DNA from: DASUAS01 sp963841415
GTDB lineage: Bacteria; Actinomycetota; Acidimicrobiia; IMCC26256; DASPTH01
Assembly (NCBI GenBank): GCA_963841415.1
Contig: CAWJCN010000001.1
Span: 868,001 to 932,000 of the forward strand
Direction: 5' to 3'
Length of the DNA stretch: 64,000 nt
Shown: positions 40,891-51,235 of the stretch, one piece after another
How the letters are laid out: each line of letters starts with the position of its first letter
Numbering within the stretch: the stretch's first letter is position 1
Notes under the pieces: generated by a model
Told to the model about the DNA's origin: nothing
The model's database searches: none
Seen by the model: only the letters and a program-made list of their open reading frames with translations
Program-made: the position numbers and the translations under genes

Positions 40891-41274
40891 ATGGAATTCC
40901 CCGAGCAGCTGCGTTACAGCGAGGAACACGAGTGGGTCGCCGTCGACGGCGTGCGTGCCCGCGTCGGCATCACCGACTTCGCCCAGGACTCGCTCGGCGA
41001 CGTCGTCTACGTGGAGCTGCCCGGCCTCGGCGCCAGCGTCATGGCCCACGCCAGCTGCGCCGAGGTCGAGTCGACCAAGTCGGTGTCGGAGATCTTCTCG
41101 CCGGTCACCGGGACGATCATCGAGGTCAACGACGCGCTGAACGACGCGCCCGAGCAGGTGAACGCCGACCCCTACGGCGCGGGCTGGATCTTCGTGGTCG
41201 AGATGGCCGACTCGGCTGAGCTCGACTCGCTGCTCGACGCCGCCGGCTACCGGGCGCTGGTCGAGGAGGCCTGA
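40891..41274 (+). CDS. gcvH: Glycine cleavage system H protein
   Basis: 127 residues from ATG 40891. 'YSEEHEWVAVDG-RARVGITDFAQDSLGDVVYVELP' and 'VESTKSVSEIFSPVTGTI' with the lipoylated Lys63 are the H-protein hallmarks, and 'LNDAPEQVNADPYGAGWI' follows. It shuttles the aminomethyl group between P and T proteins on its lipoyl arm. A lipoyl ligase gene follows at once, and gcvT and gcvP lie 4.4 and 5.6 kb downstream. Confidence 0.97.
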   Translation: MEFPEQLRYSEEHEWVAVDGVRARVGITDFAQDSLGDVVYVELPGLGASVMAHASCAEVESTKSVSEIFSPVTGTIIEVNDALNDAPEQVNADPYGAGWIFVVEMADSAELDSLLDAAGYRALVEEA

Positions 41275-41299
41275 GACGGAACCACCGCGGCACTGGCGC

Positions 41300-42034
41300 A
41301 TGGTCGACGACCTCGATCGGGGTCTCGACGCGGCGGCCCAGATGGCCGCCGACGAGGCGATGCTCGACGCGGTGGCGGCGGGAGCAGCACCGGGCCTCCG
41401 CGTGTACCGATGGGTGCCGCCGGCCGTGTCGCTCGGGCGCTTCCAGCCCGACACCGAGGTCGACGTCGGCGCCTGCGCGCGCCTCGGCGTGGACGTGGTG
41501 CGGCGACCGACCGGGGGGCGTGGCCTGCTGCACGGCGCCGACCTCACCTACGCGGCGGCCATGCCGTTGCCGTCAGGCGCCGCCGGTGGTGTCGACGAGG
41601 TCTACGAGCTGCTGGCCGGCGCCCTCATCGCCGGTCTCGCGCGCCTGGGCGTCACGGCGGCGATCGCCCGTCACGACGCCCCCGCCGGGCCGGTGTGCTT
41701 CGCCGCCCAGCAGGGGGCCGACCTGCGGGTGGCCGACCGCAAGCTCTGCGGCTCGGCCCAGGTGCGGCGCGACGGCGCCGTGCTCCAGCACGGGTCGATC
41801 CTGCTGACCCGCCTGCCGTACGACGAGACCGACCTGCTGGTCCCGGGGCCCGGGGCGCCGGTGGTGAGCCGCGAGGGCCTCCGAGCCGCCACGGTCACGG
41901 TCGAGGAGCTCGGCGCGCCCGCCGACGTGCACGCCGTCGCCGACGCCCTGGTCGAGGGCTTCGCGGCAACCCTCGACGTCACCTTCGACGTCGAGTCGAG
42001 CCCGAGGGTCGTGTCGACCGCACGTCGAGGGTGA
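41300..42034 (+). CDS. Lipoate-protein ligase / octanoyltransferase (LplA-LipM family)
   Basis: 244 residues from ATG 41300. The BPL_LplA_LipB fold has 'VSLGRFQP', 'DVVRRPTGGRGLLHGADLTYA' (lipoate-binding loop), 'GPVCFAA' with a Cys that in LipM is the acyl-carrying residue, and 'DRKLCGSAQVRRDGAVLQHGSILL'. It should lipoylate or octanoylate GcvH, whose gene is 25 bases upstream. The Cys favours LipM-type octanoyl transfer over ATP-dependent ligase, but the E. coli LplA type also has Cys here, so I do not choose. Confidence 0.88.
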   Translation: MVDDLDRGLDAAAQMAADEAMLDAVAAGAAPGLRVYRWVPPAVSLGRFQPDTEVDVGACARLGVDVVRRPTGGRGLLHGADLTYAAAMPLPSGAAGGVDEVYELLAGALIAGLARLGVTAAIARHDAPAGPVCFAAQQGADLRVADRKLCGSAQVRRDGAVLQHGSILLTRLPYDETDLLVPGPGAPVVSREGLRAATVTVEELGAPADVHAVADALVEGFAATLDVTFDVESSPRVVSTARRG

Positions 42035-42073
42035 CGGTCACCCCCGTCCGGCTGGTCGGGGTACCGTGGACCC

Positions 42074-42544
42074 ATGCGATGCCGCCAGTGCGGCCACCAG
42101 AACGAGTCGGGCGCCAACTTCTGCTCGTCGTGTGGTACCCCGTTGCCCCACGAGGACGAAGCCACGCTGAGCCTCACCGAGCTCGCCGAGCGCCTGGAGC
42201 TCGACGAGGAGCTCGGCGCGGCGCTGGCCGAGCTCCCCGAGGGCATGGGGATGCTGGTGGTGCGACGGGGACCCAACGCGGGCAGCCGCTACGTGCTCGA
42301 CAGCGAGCTCACCAAGCTCGGGCGTCATCCTGACTCCGACATCTTCCTCGACGACATCACGGTGTCGCGGCGCCACGCCTCGGTGCGCCGGGTGGACGGC
42401 GCCTACGAGGTGTCCGACGTCGGGTCGCTCAACGGCACCTACGTCGACCACAAGCGCGTCGACACTGCGCCGCTCCACCACCTCGCCGACCTGCAGATCG
42501 GCCGGTTCGTCCTCGTGTTCCTCGTCGGGAGCGACCAGCAGTGA
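42074..42544 (+). CDS. Zinc-ribbon FHA-domain protein, GarA-like
   Basis: 156 residues from ATG 42074. A short zinc ribbon 'CRQCGHQNESGANFCSSCG' opens the protein and an FHA domain follows: 'GSRYVLDSELTKLGRHPDSDIFLDDITVSRRHASVRRVDG' and 'SLNGTYVDHKRVD', with the phosphothreonine-binding Arg and Ser-Arg-His. In mycobacteria GarA controls 2-oxoglutarate metabolism through Ser/Thr kinase signalling, and the gene is usually followed by an ftsR-like MerR gene, as here. The conserved N-terminal phospho-threonine segment of GarA is not obvious. Co-translated with the MerR gene by ATGA-type overlap. Confidence 0.9.
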   Translation: MRCRQCGHQNESGANFCSSCGTPLPHEDEATLSLTELAERLELDEELGAALAELPEGMGMLVVRRGPNAGSRYVLDSELTKLGRHPDSDIFLDDITVSRRHASVRRVDGAYEVSDVGSLNGTYVDHKRVDTAPLHHLADLQIGRFVLVFLVGSDQQ

Positions 42545-43413
42545 CCCCAGCAGGCGCGCGCGACGAGCACCTCTCGATCGGCGAGGTGCTGGCCGAACTG
42601 GGCGACGAGTTCCCCGACATCACGATCTCGAAGATCCGCTTCCTGGAGAGCCAGGGGCTGGTGAACCCCGAGCGCACGCCGTCCGGCTACCGAAAGTTCT
42701 CGGCTGGCGACCTCGCGCGGTTGCGATGGATCCTCTACCAGCAGAAGGAGCACTTCCTCCCGCTGAAGGTCATCAAGGAACGTCTCGACGAGCTGCCGCC
42801 GGGCGGCGAGGCGCAGCTGTTCGACCCGGTCGAAGCCGTCGGTTCGGGCGAATCGGCCGCCGGGGCGGAGCCCGCGGACGCCACGACACCCGCGCACGTG
42901 GCTGCCGAACCGGCACCCGCACCCGCGCGTTCGGCGGCCCGGCCCGCACCGAGCAGGCGCGCACCCGCGTTCGCGCCCACGTTGCCGGCCGACGACGGTG
43001 CCGACGATCTCCTCGTCGGTCTGCCCGGCGACGCCCGCTACAGCCGCGCGGAGCTCGCCACCGCGGCGGGCGTCGGCGACGAGCAGGTCGCGCAGCTCGA
43101 GAGCTTCGGGCTGCTCGCGTCCGTGCGCGAGGTCGACGGTGTCGCCGAGTACGACGACGACGCGCTCGACATCGTGCGTATCACCGCCGGCTTCTTCGAC
43201 CGCGGCGTCGAAGCCCGCCACCTGCGCATGTATCGCAATTTCGCCGAGCGGGAGGCGGTGCTGTTCGGCCAGGTGCTGCTGCCGTACGTGCGCCAACGCA
43301 ACCCCGAGGCCCGGGCCCGCCTCCAGGAGGAGCTGGGCGAGCTGGCGTCGCTCGGCCGCCAGCTGCGGACGGCGCTGCTGCGTGAAGCGGTGCGCGAATC
43401 ACTTGCGGAATGA
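42541..43413 (+). CDS. MerR-family regulator, FtsR-like
   Basis: 290 residues from GTG 42541, overlapping the FHA gene. N-terminal MerR helix-turn-helix 'SIGEVLAELGDEFPDITISKIRFLESQGLVNPERTPSGYRKFSAGDLARLRWILYQQK', then a Pro/Ala-rich linker (residues about 105-145), then a second helical part with 'YSRAELATAAGVGDEQVAQLESFGLL' and a long C-terminal coil. This long two-domain MerR, next to GarA and DUF151, is what is called FtsR in corynebacteria (activator of ftsZ). The equivalence is by neighbourhood and layout only. Confidence 0.85.
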   Translation: MTPAGARDEHLSIGEVLAELGDEFPDITISKIRFLESQGLVNPERTPSGYRKFSAGDLARLRWILYQQKEHFLPLKVIKERLDELPPGGEAQLFDPVEAVGSGESAAGAEPADATTPAHVAAEPAPAPARSAARPAPSRRAPAFAPTLPADDGADDLLVGLPGDARYSRAELATAAGVGDEQVAQLESFGLLASVREVDGVAEYDDDALDIVRITAGFFDRGVEARHLRMYRNFAEREAVLFGQVLLPYVRQRNPEARARLQEELGELASLGRQLRTALLREAVRESLAE

Positions 43414-43438
43414 CGGCACTCGCGGAATGACGGCGCTC
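43405..43438 (+). repeat. 17-bp tandem duplication at the MerR/phosphoribosyltransferase junction
   Basis: gcggaatgacggc(a/g)ctc occurs at 43405-43421 and 43422-43438, the first copy containing the MerR stop codon. The duplication sits just upstream of the next gene's GTG start. Confidence 0.85.
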
Positions 43439-43443
43439 GCCGA

Positions 43444-44004
43444 GTGAACGAGCCGGAGACCCTGCTCGACGAAGCGGCGATCGCCGCCACCGTGAGCCGC
43501 CTGGCCTCTGAGATCGCGGCCGACCATCCCGACGGTGTCGTGCTGGTGGGCGTCCTGAAGGGCGCGTTGCTGTTCCTGGCCGATCTCACCCGCGCCCTCG
43601 CGAACACGGACGTCGCAGTCGCGTTCATCGCCATCTCGCGCTATGCGCCCGATTCGGGGCGCGTGCGCATACTGCACGACGTCGACCTCGACCTTGCCGG
43701 CCGCGACGTGGTGCTGGTCGAGGATCTCGTCGACACCGGCCTCACCCTGGGGTACCTCGTGAGCCACCTCGAAGCGCAGGGCCCGCGCCGGGTGGACGTC
43801 TGCACCCTGCTCGACCGTCCCGCGCGCCGCATCCTGCCGGTACGCGTGCGGTACGTCGGCGTCGAGATCCCCGACGTGTTCGTCCTCGGTTACGGGCTCC
43901 ATCAGGCCGATCTCTACCGCAACCTGCCGCGCGTCTACGTCGCCGATCGCGGCGTCGTCGTGGCCACTCCCGAGGCCTTCGTCGACGCGTTGTACGCGCG
44001 CTGA
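43444..44004 (+). CDS. Hypoxanthine/guanine phosphoribosyltransferase-like protein
   Basis: 186 residues from GTG 43444. PRTase signature 'VVLVEDLVDTGLTLGYLVSHLE' (PRPP-binding) and 'GVLKGALLFLADLTRAL' upstream, and 'RVRYVGVEIPDVFVLGYGLHQADLYRNLP', the purine-binding hood. It should salvage hypoxanthine or guanine with PRPP. It is shorter and less standard than the cell-wide Hpt and its specificity is uncertain. Confidence 0.85.
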   Translation: MNEPETLLDEAAIAATVSRLASEIAADHPDGVVLVGVLKGALLFLADLTRALANTDVAVAFIAISRYAPDSGRVRILHDVDLDLAGRDVVLVEDLVDTGLTLGYLVSHLEAQGPRRVDVCTLLDRPARRILPVRVRYVGVEIPDVFVLGYGLHQADLYRNLPRVYVADRGVVVATPEAFVDALYAR

Positions 44005-44069
44005 GGCGCCGAAAGGGGCCCCAGGGCCCGGTGCTACGGTGGGCGCCAGTCCAGTCCGGAGGCAGCGCC

Positions 44070-44564
44070 GTGATCCCGATGTCGCTTGTCGGAGTGCGAG
44101 TCGAGGTTCCGTCGAACCAGCCGATCGTGCTCCTCCGCGAGAACGAGGGGCAGCGCTACCTCCCGATCTTCATCGGCCAACCCGAGGCCACCGCGATCGT
44201 GTACGCGCTCCAGGGCACCGAGACGCCGCGGCCGATGACGCACGATCTGTTCAAGAGCGTGCTCGACGACCTCGGCACGAAGGTGCTGCAGGTCGTGATC
44301 ACCGAGCTCCACGACGGCACCTTCTTCGCCGAGATCGAGTTCTCCCGCGACGGCGGCACGTACCGGATCTCCTCCCGCCCGTCCGACGCCATCGCGCTGG
44401 CCGTCCGCTACGGCGACCCGGTCCCGATCTTCGCCCACGAGGACGTCCTCGAGGAGGCCGGCGTGCTCTTCGAGCAGGACGAGGACGAGGAGCAGATCGA
44501 GCAGTTCCGCGAGTTCCTCGACCAGGTGCGCCCCGAGGACTTCGCCGCCGGCGAGGGCCCCTGA
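44070..44564 (+). CDS. DUF151 bifunctional nuclease-domain protein
   Basis: 164 residues from GTG 44070, preceded by ggagg seven bases upstream. The DUF151/BFN domain is recognised by 'LVGVRVEVPSNQPIVLLRENEGQRYLPIFIGQPEATAIVYALQG', 'RPMTHDLFKSVLDDLG' and 'TYRISSRPSDAIALAVRYGDPVPIF'. Plant and thermophile members show nuclease activity; in actinobacteria the gene is usually next to MerR regulators. The tail is very acidic ('EQDEDEEQIEQF'). Confidence 0.93.
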   Translation: MIPMSLVGVRVEVPSNQPIVLLRENEGQRYLPIFIGQPEATAIVYALQGTETPRPMTHDLFKSVLDDLGTKVLQVVITELHDGTFFAEIEFSRDGGTYRISSRPSDAIALAVRYGDPVPIFAHEDVLEEAGVLFEQDEDEEQIEQFREFLDQVRPEDFAAGEGP

Positions 44565-44663
44565 CGAGCACGTCTGCACGCCCGGGCGAGGATCCCTCTT
44601 CGCCGAGCCACTGCCTCCTACCAGACGGAGCGAGCGGAGGCGAGCGACGGGGAGAAGGATGCG

Positions 44664-44692
44664 TTGACCTGGGCTCGACCAGGCGGTAGCCT
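44664..44692 (+). promoter_or_regulatory. Probable sigma-A promoter before second MerR gene
   Basis: TTGACC (44664-44669) and TAGCCT (44687-44692) are separated by 17 bases. They match the main vegetative consensus well and are oriented toward the gene starting at 44759. A second symmetric-looking sequence, gtaactacgaccctgtac, follows and could be a regulator site. Confidence 0.55.
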
Positions 44693-44758
44693 CACATTCC
44701 CGTAACTACGACCCTGTACTTCAGCATGAGCCGGGGTCGACCGGAGATCGAGGGTGAG

Positions 44759-45256
44759 ATGGCCACGAAGAAGCGCGCCGAGCAGCCCATGCTGGACGGC
44801 ATGGAGCCCACGCCGCGCGAGCTCGGGTTCCGCGGCCCTCAGGTGTGCGCCATCGTCGGCATCACGTACCGCCAGCTCGACTACTGGGCCCGCACCGACC
44901 TGGTGCGCCCGTCGATCTGCGACGCGAAGGGCAGCGGCACGCAGCGCACGTACTCGTTCCAAGATCTCGTGCGGCTCAAGGTCGTGAAGAGCCTGCTCGA
45001 CGCGGGTGTGAAGTTGCAGACCGCGCGCCAGGCGATCGACTACCTGCGCGAAGACCTCGGCGACGACTGGGCCACGGCCAACCTCGTGCTCGACGGCACC
45101 AGCTCCGTGCTCGTGCGCACCGACGACATGCTGATCGACGTCGTGCGGCGTGGCCAGGGAGTGCTCAACATCGTGCCGCTCGCGCACGTGATGGAGGAGC
45201 TCGACGCCGGCGTGCGCGAGCACGTCGCCGAGCTGCGCACCGCCTCGGGAGGCTGA
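44759..45256 (+). CDS. MerR-family transcriptional regulator, short form
   Basis: 165 residues from ATG 44759 with gaggg upstream; an upstream ATG at 44726 is possible. The helix-turn-helix is 'QVCAIVGITYRQLDYWARTDLVRPSICDAKGSGTQRTYSFQDLVRLKVVKSLLDAGVKL', then 'ARQAIDYLREDL' and 'TDDMLIDVVRRGQGVLNIVPLAHVMEELD'. This form lacks the long metal-binding end and pairs with the DUF151 gene in actinobacteria. The target is not known. Confidence 0.9.
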   Translation: MATKKRAEQPMLDGMEPTPRELGFRGPQVCAIVGITYRQLDYWARTDLVRPSICDAKGSGTQRTYSFQDLVRLKVVKSLLDAGVKLQTARQAIDYLREDLGDDWATANLVLDGTSSVLVRTDDMLIDVVRRGQGVLNIVPLAHVMEELDAGVREHVAELRTASGG

Positions 45257-45262
45257 CCAATT

Positions 45263-45300
45263 CCTCGCCCGGTGTCCGGTCCCCCTCGCCCGGTGTCCGG
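45263..45300 (+). repeat. 17-bp direct repeat, 21-nt period, containing two in-frame GTG codons
   Basis: cctcgcccggtgtccgg is at 45263-45279 and 45284-45300. The two copies are 21 bases apart, so the GTG inside each (45272 and 45293) is in the same frame. Either could start the next gene. Confidence 0.85.
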
Positions 45301-45736
45301 GAGCCGCTCGGAGTCGCTGCCTCACGAGCACGTGCGGTTCGCGCACAACTCCGAACGTCAGTTCGCGAAGCTCCTCGACTTCTACGCCATCGAGTGGCAG
45401 TACGAACCGCGCACCTTCGTGCTCGAACGCGACCGCGACGACAATCCCGTTCAGGCCTTCACCCCCGACTTCTACCTCCCCGCGTACGACCTCTACATCG
45501 AGATCACCACGCTCAACCAGAAGCTGGTCACGAAGAAGAACCGCAAGGCGCGCCGGCTCGTCGAACTGCACCCCGACGTGCAGATCAAGGTGCTCTACCA
45601 GCGCGACTACCTGCAGCTGCTCGTGAAGTACGGGCTCGAACCACCCTCGCAGCTCGCCGACGGCACGGGCACCGCCAAGCTCGACCTGTTCCCCGAGCCG
45701 CGGCGGGGGAGCGGCCCCGCCGCCGAGTCTGCGTGA
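45272..45736 (+). CDS. PD-(D/E)XK nuclease-like protein
   Basis: 154 residues from GTG 45272 or, equally well, GTG 45293. 'RFAHNSERQFAKLLDFYAIEWQYEPRTFVLER' is followed by 'FTPDFYLPAYDLYIEITTLNQKLVTKKNRKARRLVE', where an Asp in 'PDF', Glu and Lys/Thr in 'EITT...K' fit the catalytic core of the restriction endonuclease-like fold. A role in DNA or RNA cleavage is inference. It is conserved beside gcvT in some actinobacteria and its stop overlaps the gcvT GTG by GTGA, so it is co-translated with metabolism genes, which is unusual for a nuclease. Confidence 0.72.
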   Translation: MSGPPRPVSGSRSESLPHEHVRFAHNSERQFAKLLDFYAIEWQYEPRTFVLERDRDDNPVQAFTPDFYLPAYDLYIEITTLNQKLVTKKNRKARRLVELHPDVQIKVLYQRDYLQLLVKYGLEPPSQLADGTGTAKLDLFPEPRRGSGPAAESA

Positions 45737-46839
45737 GCGAGAACGAGAGCGAACCGGACGCGCTGCATCATTCGCCGCTCGACGCCGAGCACCGCGCGCT
45801 CGGGGCGCGCATGGTGCCCTTCGGCGGTTGGGAGATGCCGATCCAGTACACCGGCGTCCTCGAGGAGCACCGCGCCTGTCGCGAGCACGCAGTGGTGTTC
45901 GACGTGTCGCACCTCGGCTCGGTGCACGTGCAGGGCGCGGGTGCGTTCGCCACGTTGCAGTGGGCCTTCACCAACGACCTCGACCGCATCGGCCCGGGCC
46001 GCGCCCAGTACACGCACCTGCTCGACCCTGACGACGCGCACGTCGTCGACGACATCATCGTGTGGTGGACGGAGCCGGGTGAGTTCCTGGTGATGCCCAA
46101 CGCGTCCAACACCGCGCCCCTCGTGGACGCGTTGGGCGAAGCTGCGCTCTTCCACGGTGGTGGCGAGTGCGAGCTCGACGACGTCACCGCCACCCGTGCC
46201 GTGCTCGCGGTGCAGGGTCCCGAAGCTAGGGCGCTGCTCGCGAGCGTCGCACCCGAGCACGCCGACGTGGCCCGCTTCGCGGTCGAACCACTCGACTTCG
46301 GCGGCGAGCGGGCGTGGATCGCGGGGACCGGCTACACCGGCGAGGACGGCGTCGAGCTCCACGTGCCCGCCGCGGCGGCGGCCCGGTGCTGGCAGCTGCT
46401 CCTCGACGCCGGCATCACGCCGGCCGGTCTCGGTGCCCGCGACACGCTCCGGCTCGAAGCCGGGCTGCCGTTGCACGGGCACGAGCTCGGACCCGGGATC
46501 ACGCCCCTGCAGGCGGGCCTGGCCTGGGTGGTGCGCTTCGACAAGGGCGACTTCCGCGGACGGGGACCGCTCGAGGCCGAACGCGACCGGGGTGTCACTC
46601 GGCGACTGCGCGGGGTGGCCACCGAAGGACGTCAGTTCCCCCGTGAGGGATACGCGGTGACGCGCGAGGGGGCGGTCGTCGGCGAGGTCACGAGCGGCAA
46701 CTTCTCGCCCACGTTGGGACACGGCATCGCGCTCGCGTTCCTGCCCCCTGACACCGCCGACGGCGACGCCGTGACCGTCGACGTGCGCGGGCGGGACGTG
46801 CCGGCGATCGTCACGAAGTTGCCGTTCGTGCACCGGTAG
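45733..46839 (+). CDS. gcvT: Glycine cleavage system T protein (aminomethyltransferase)
   Basis: 368 residues from GTG 45733, overlapping the previous stop. 'LDAEHRALGARMVPFGGWEMPIQY' is the GcvT N-terminal motif, 'HAVVFDVSHLGSVHVQGAGAFATLQW', 'NDLDRIGPGRAQYTHLLD', 'TGYTGEDGVELHVP' and 'LGARDTLRLEAGLPLHGHEL' continue the folate-binding fold. It moves the aminomethyl carbon to tetrahydrofolate. Length is usual. Confidence 0.96.
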   Translation: MSENESEPDALHHSPLDAEHRALGARMVPFGGWEMPIQYTGVLEEHRACREHAVVFDVSHLGSVHVQGAGAFATLQWAFTNDLDRIGPGRAQYTHLLDPDDAHVVDDIIVWWTEPGEFLVMPNASNTAPLVDALGEAALFHGGGECELDDVTATRAVLAVQGPEARALLASVAPEHADVARFAVEPLDFGGERAWIAGTGYTGEDGVELHVPAAAAARCWQLLLDAGITPAGLGARDTLRLEAGLPLHGHELGPGITPLQAGLAWVVRFDKGDFRGRGPLEAERDRGVTRRLRGVATEGRQFPREGYAVTREGAVVGEVTSGNFSPTLGHGIALAFLPPDTADGDAVTVDVRGRDVPAIVTKLPFVHR

Positions 46840-46901
46840 CCTCGTCGCGTGAGCGTGAGCGAGCCGGAGGTATTTCAGAATGGCGGCCCGGCGAGTAGCG
46901 A

Positions 46902-49694
<2,793 letters not shown>

Positions 49695-49880
49695 GCGACG
49701 CGTGAGGCTCCCGGGCCCGAGCACGATGAGCGCGATGAGCGTGCTCGCGACGCTCGCGTGCAGGACCAGGCCCCCACCGCGTTCGAGAACGTCGACGCCT
49801 TCCGTACGGGGTTCTTCCAGGGCGAGCGGGCCTGCGTCGAGCTCGTGCCCTCCGCCTGACTGCGCGCCCCGGGAGGGGGA
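49695..49880. other. Gap after gcvP with a possible short tail fragment
   Basis: One frame from about 49700 to TGA at about 49859 reads '...QAPTAFENVDAFRTGFFQGERACVELVPSA', which is protein-like, but there is no good start or Shine-Dalgarno and the left half is low-complexity GAGCGAT/GAGCGTG sequence. I judge it a possible degenerate end of an old gene, not a gene call. Confidence 0.3.
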
Positions 49881-51212
49881 TCAGCTCCCGATCAGGTCGT
49901 CCTTGACCTTGACGTTGTTGGACTGCTTGCAGTCGAACGTGCCCGCCTTCGACGGGTAGAGCCGCTCGAACTTGTCGTTGGTGAACTGCTCCATGAGGAA
50001 GCAGGCCGTGGGGATCTGCTGACCGACGTTCGTCTTCCCGAACATGCCGCCGGCGTCGAAGTCGGTGAGGCCACTCAGCGACTTCAGGAGGTTGGCGCGC
50101 GTGAGACCGTTGACGCCTTGCGTCTTCACCATGTCGTTCGCGGCGTCACCGAACGCGAGGGCCGCCACCCAACCGAACACCGAGAAGCCGTTGGCGTTGT
50201 CCTTGCCGACGTACTTGAGGTACGTGGCGAGCATCGGGTTGCTCTTCGCCTCCTCGAACGGCAGGTACTTGAGCGTCATGTACGTGCCGTCCATGACCTC
50301 GGCGTTGTCGTGGATGGCGTCGTCGTAACAAGTGGTGCACTCCCACGCGATGTCGGAGCTCAGGCCTTGGAGCTGTGCCTCGCTACGCAGGAGGACCGCG
50401 TTGGCCAGCGGCATGGTCGTGAGCGAGAAGTTGGCGTTGTCGTTCTTCATCTGGTTGACGACCGGCGTATAGGCACTCTGCGGGTCGCGCCCGGACAACG
50501 TGACGTTCTGGTCGGCCTTGATGCCGGCTTGGATCGACGTGTCGATGATGGCGGTGGCTCCGCGCAGCGCATCCTTCGTGTCGTTCCCGGCGAGATACGA
50601 ACCGTGCAGGTCGTTCTTCTTCTGCTTGAGCAGCCATTTCGCATCGCCCTGGTTCCCCCAGTACGTCTGGGGGTGTTGGTCCTTGGTGCTGCAGTCGAGC
50701 TGGGGCGGGTTGATCGAATAGGTGACGGGCGAGCACGACTCGGGCACGCCGGTGACGATGGCGGCGACGTCGGGCAGGCCGGTGGTGGCGCCGGCCTTGT
50801 CGGCGCAATTCACCGCGTCGTCGACGTTGGTGAGGAACAGCGCCGAGGTTCCGACGAGCGCGTAGTCGTTCGAGCACGCATCGATGACGGCGTTGCGCGC
50901 TTCGTTGGCGTTGAGCTTCGAGTCGATGAAGTCGACGACGATCTTGCGGCCGGCCACCCCACCGCCGCCGGCCTTGCTGTTGAGGTACTTGGCGCCGGCC
51001 TTGACGCCGTCGACGATGCCCTGGAACAGGCCGGGCACGAACGCGTTGTCGACGTCGGCGACGACGGCGATGTGAATCTCCTTCGCCGTGACACCGATCT
51101 CCGTCGTCTTCGGCGTGTCGCTGCTGGACTGCGCGCGCGCCGGTACGGCGTAGGTCATCGCCACCGCGACGATGAGCCCGACGACGACGAGCAACGTACG
51201 AAACCTCTTCAT
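49881..51212 (-). CDS. ABC-type branched-chain/other substrate-binding protein (periplasmic-binding family)
   Basis: 443 residues from ATG 51212-51210, with gaggggggatc as ribosome-binding site. A signal peptide 'KRFRTLLVVVGLIVAVAMTYAVPARAQ' exports it. The mature part has the LivK-like type I binding fold: 'IGVTAKEIHIAVVADVDNAFVPGLFQGIVDGVKAGAKYLNSKAGGGGVAGRKIVV', 'AVNCADKAGATTGLPDVAA' and 'SGRDPQSAYTPVVNQMKNDNA'. Two Cys pairs ('ECTTCY' and 'TACFLMEQF/FDCK') may form disulfides. The membrane permease and ATPase genes are not next to it. It binds an unknown small molecule. Confidence 0.88.
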   Translation of the reverse strand: MKRFRTLLVVVGLIVAVAMTYAVPARAQSSSDTPKTTEIGVTAKEIHIAVVADVDNAFVPGLFQGIVDGVKAGAKYLNSKAGGGGVAGRKIVVDFIDSKLNANEARNAVIDACSNDYALVGTSALFLTNVDDAVNCADKAGATTGLPDVAAIVTGVPESCSPVTYSINPPQLDCSTKDQHPQTYWGNQGDAKWLLKQKKNDLHGSYLAGNDTKDALRGATAIIDTSIQAGIKADQNVTLSGRDPQSAYTPVVNQMKNDNANFSLTTMPLANAVLLRSEAQLQGLSSDIAWECTTCYDDAIHDNAEVMDGTYMTLKYLPFEEAKSNPMLATYLKYVGKDNANGFSVFGWVAALAFGDAANDMVKTQGVNGLTRANLLKSLSGLTDFDAGGMFGKTNVGQQIPTACFLMEQFTNDKFERLYPSKAGTFDCKQSNNVKVKDDLIGS

Positions 51213-51235
51213 GATCCCCCCTCGGACGACGTGTT

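Noticed and set aside
38238..40892. 884-codon minus-strand frame opposite the sugar nucleotidyltransferase fusion
   Set aside because: Composition is low-complexity (His, Asp, Val, Arg), there are no motifs, and the plus-strand gene has full domain support.
44565..44758. Glycine riboswitch or other structured leader near the glycine cleavage genes
   Set aside because: I see no tandem aptamer-like pairing or conserved purine-rich core; only a promoter-like pair of hexamers.
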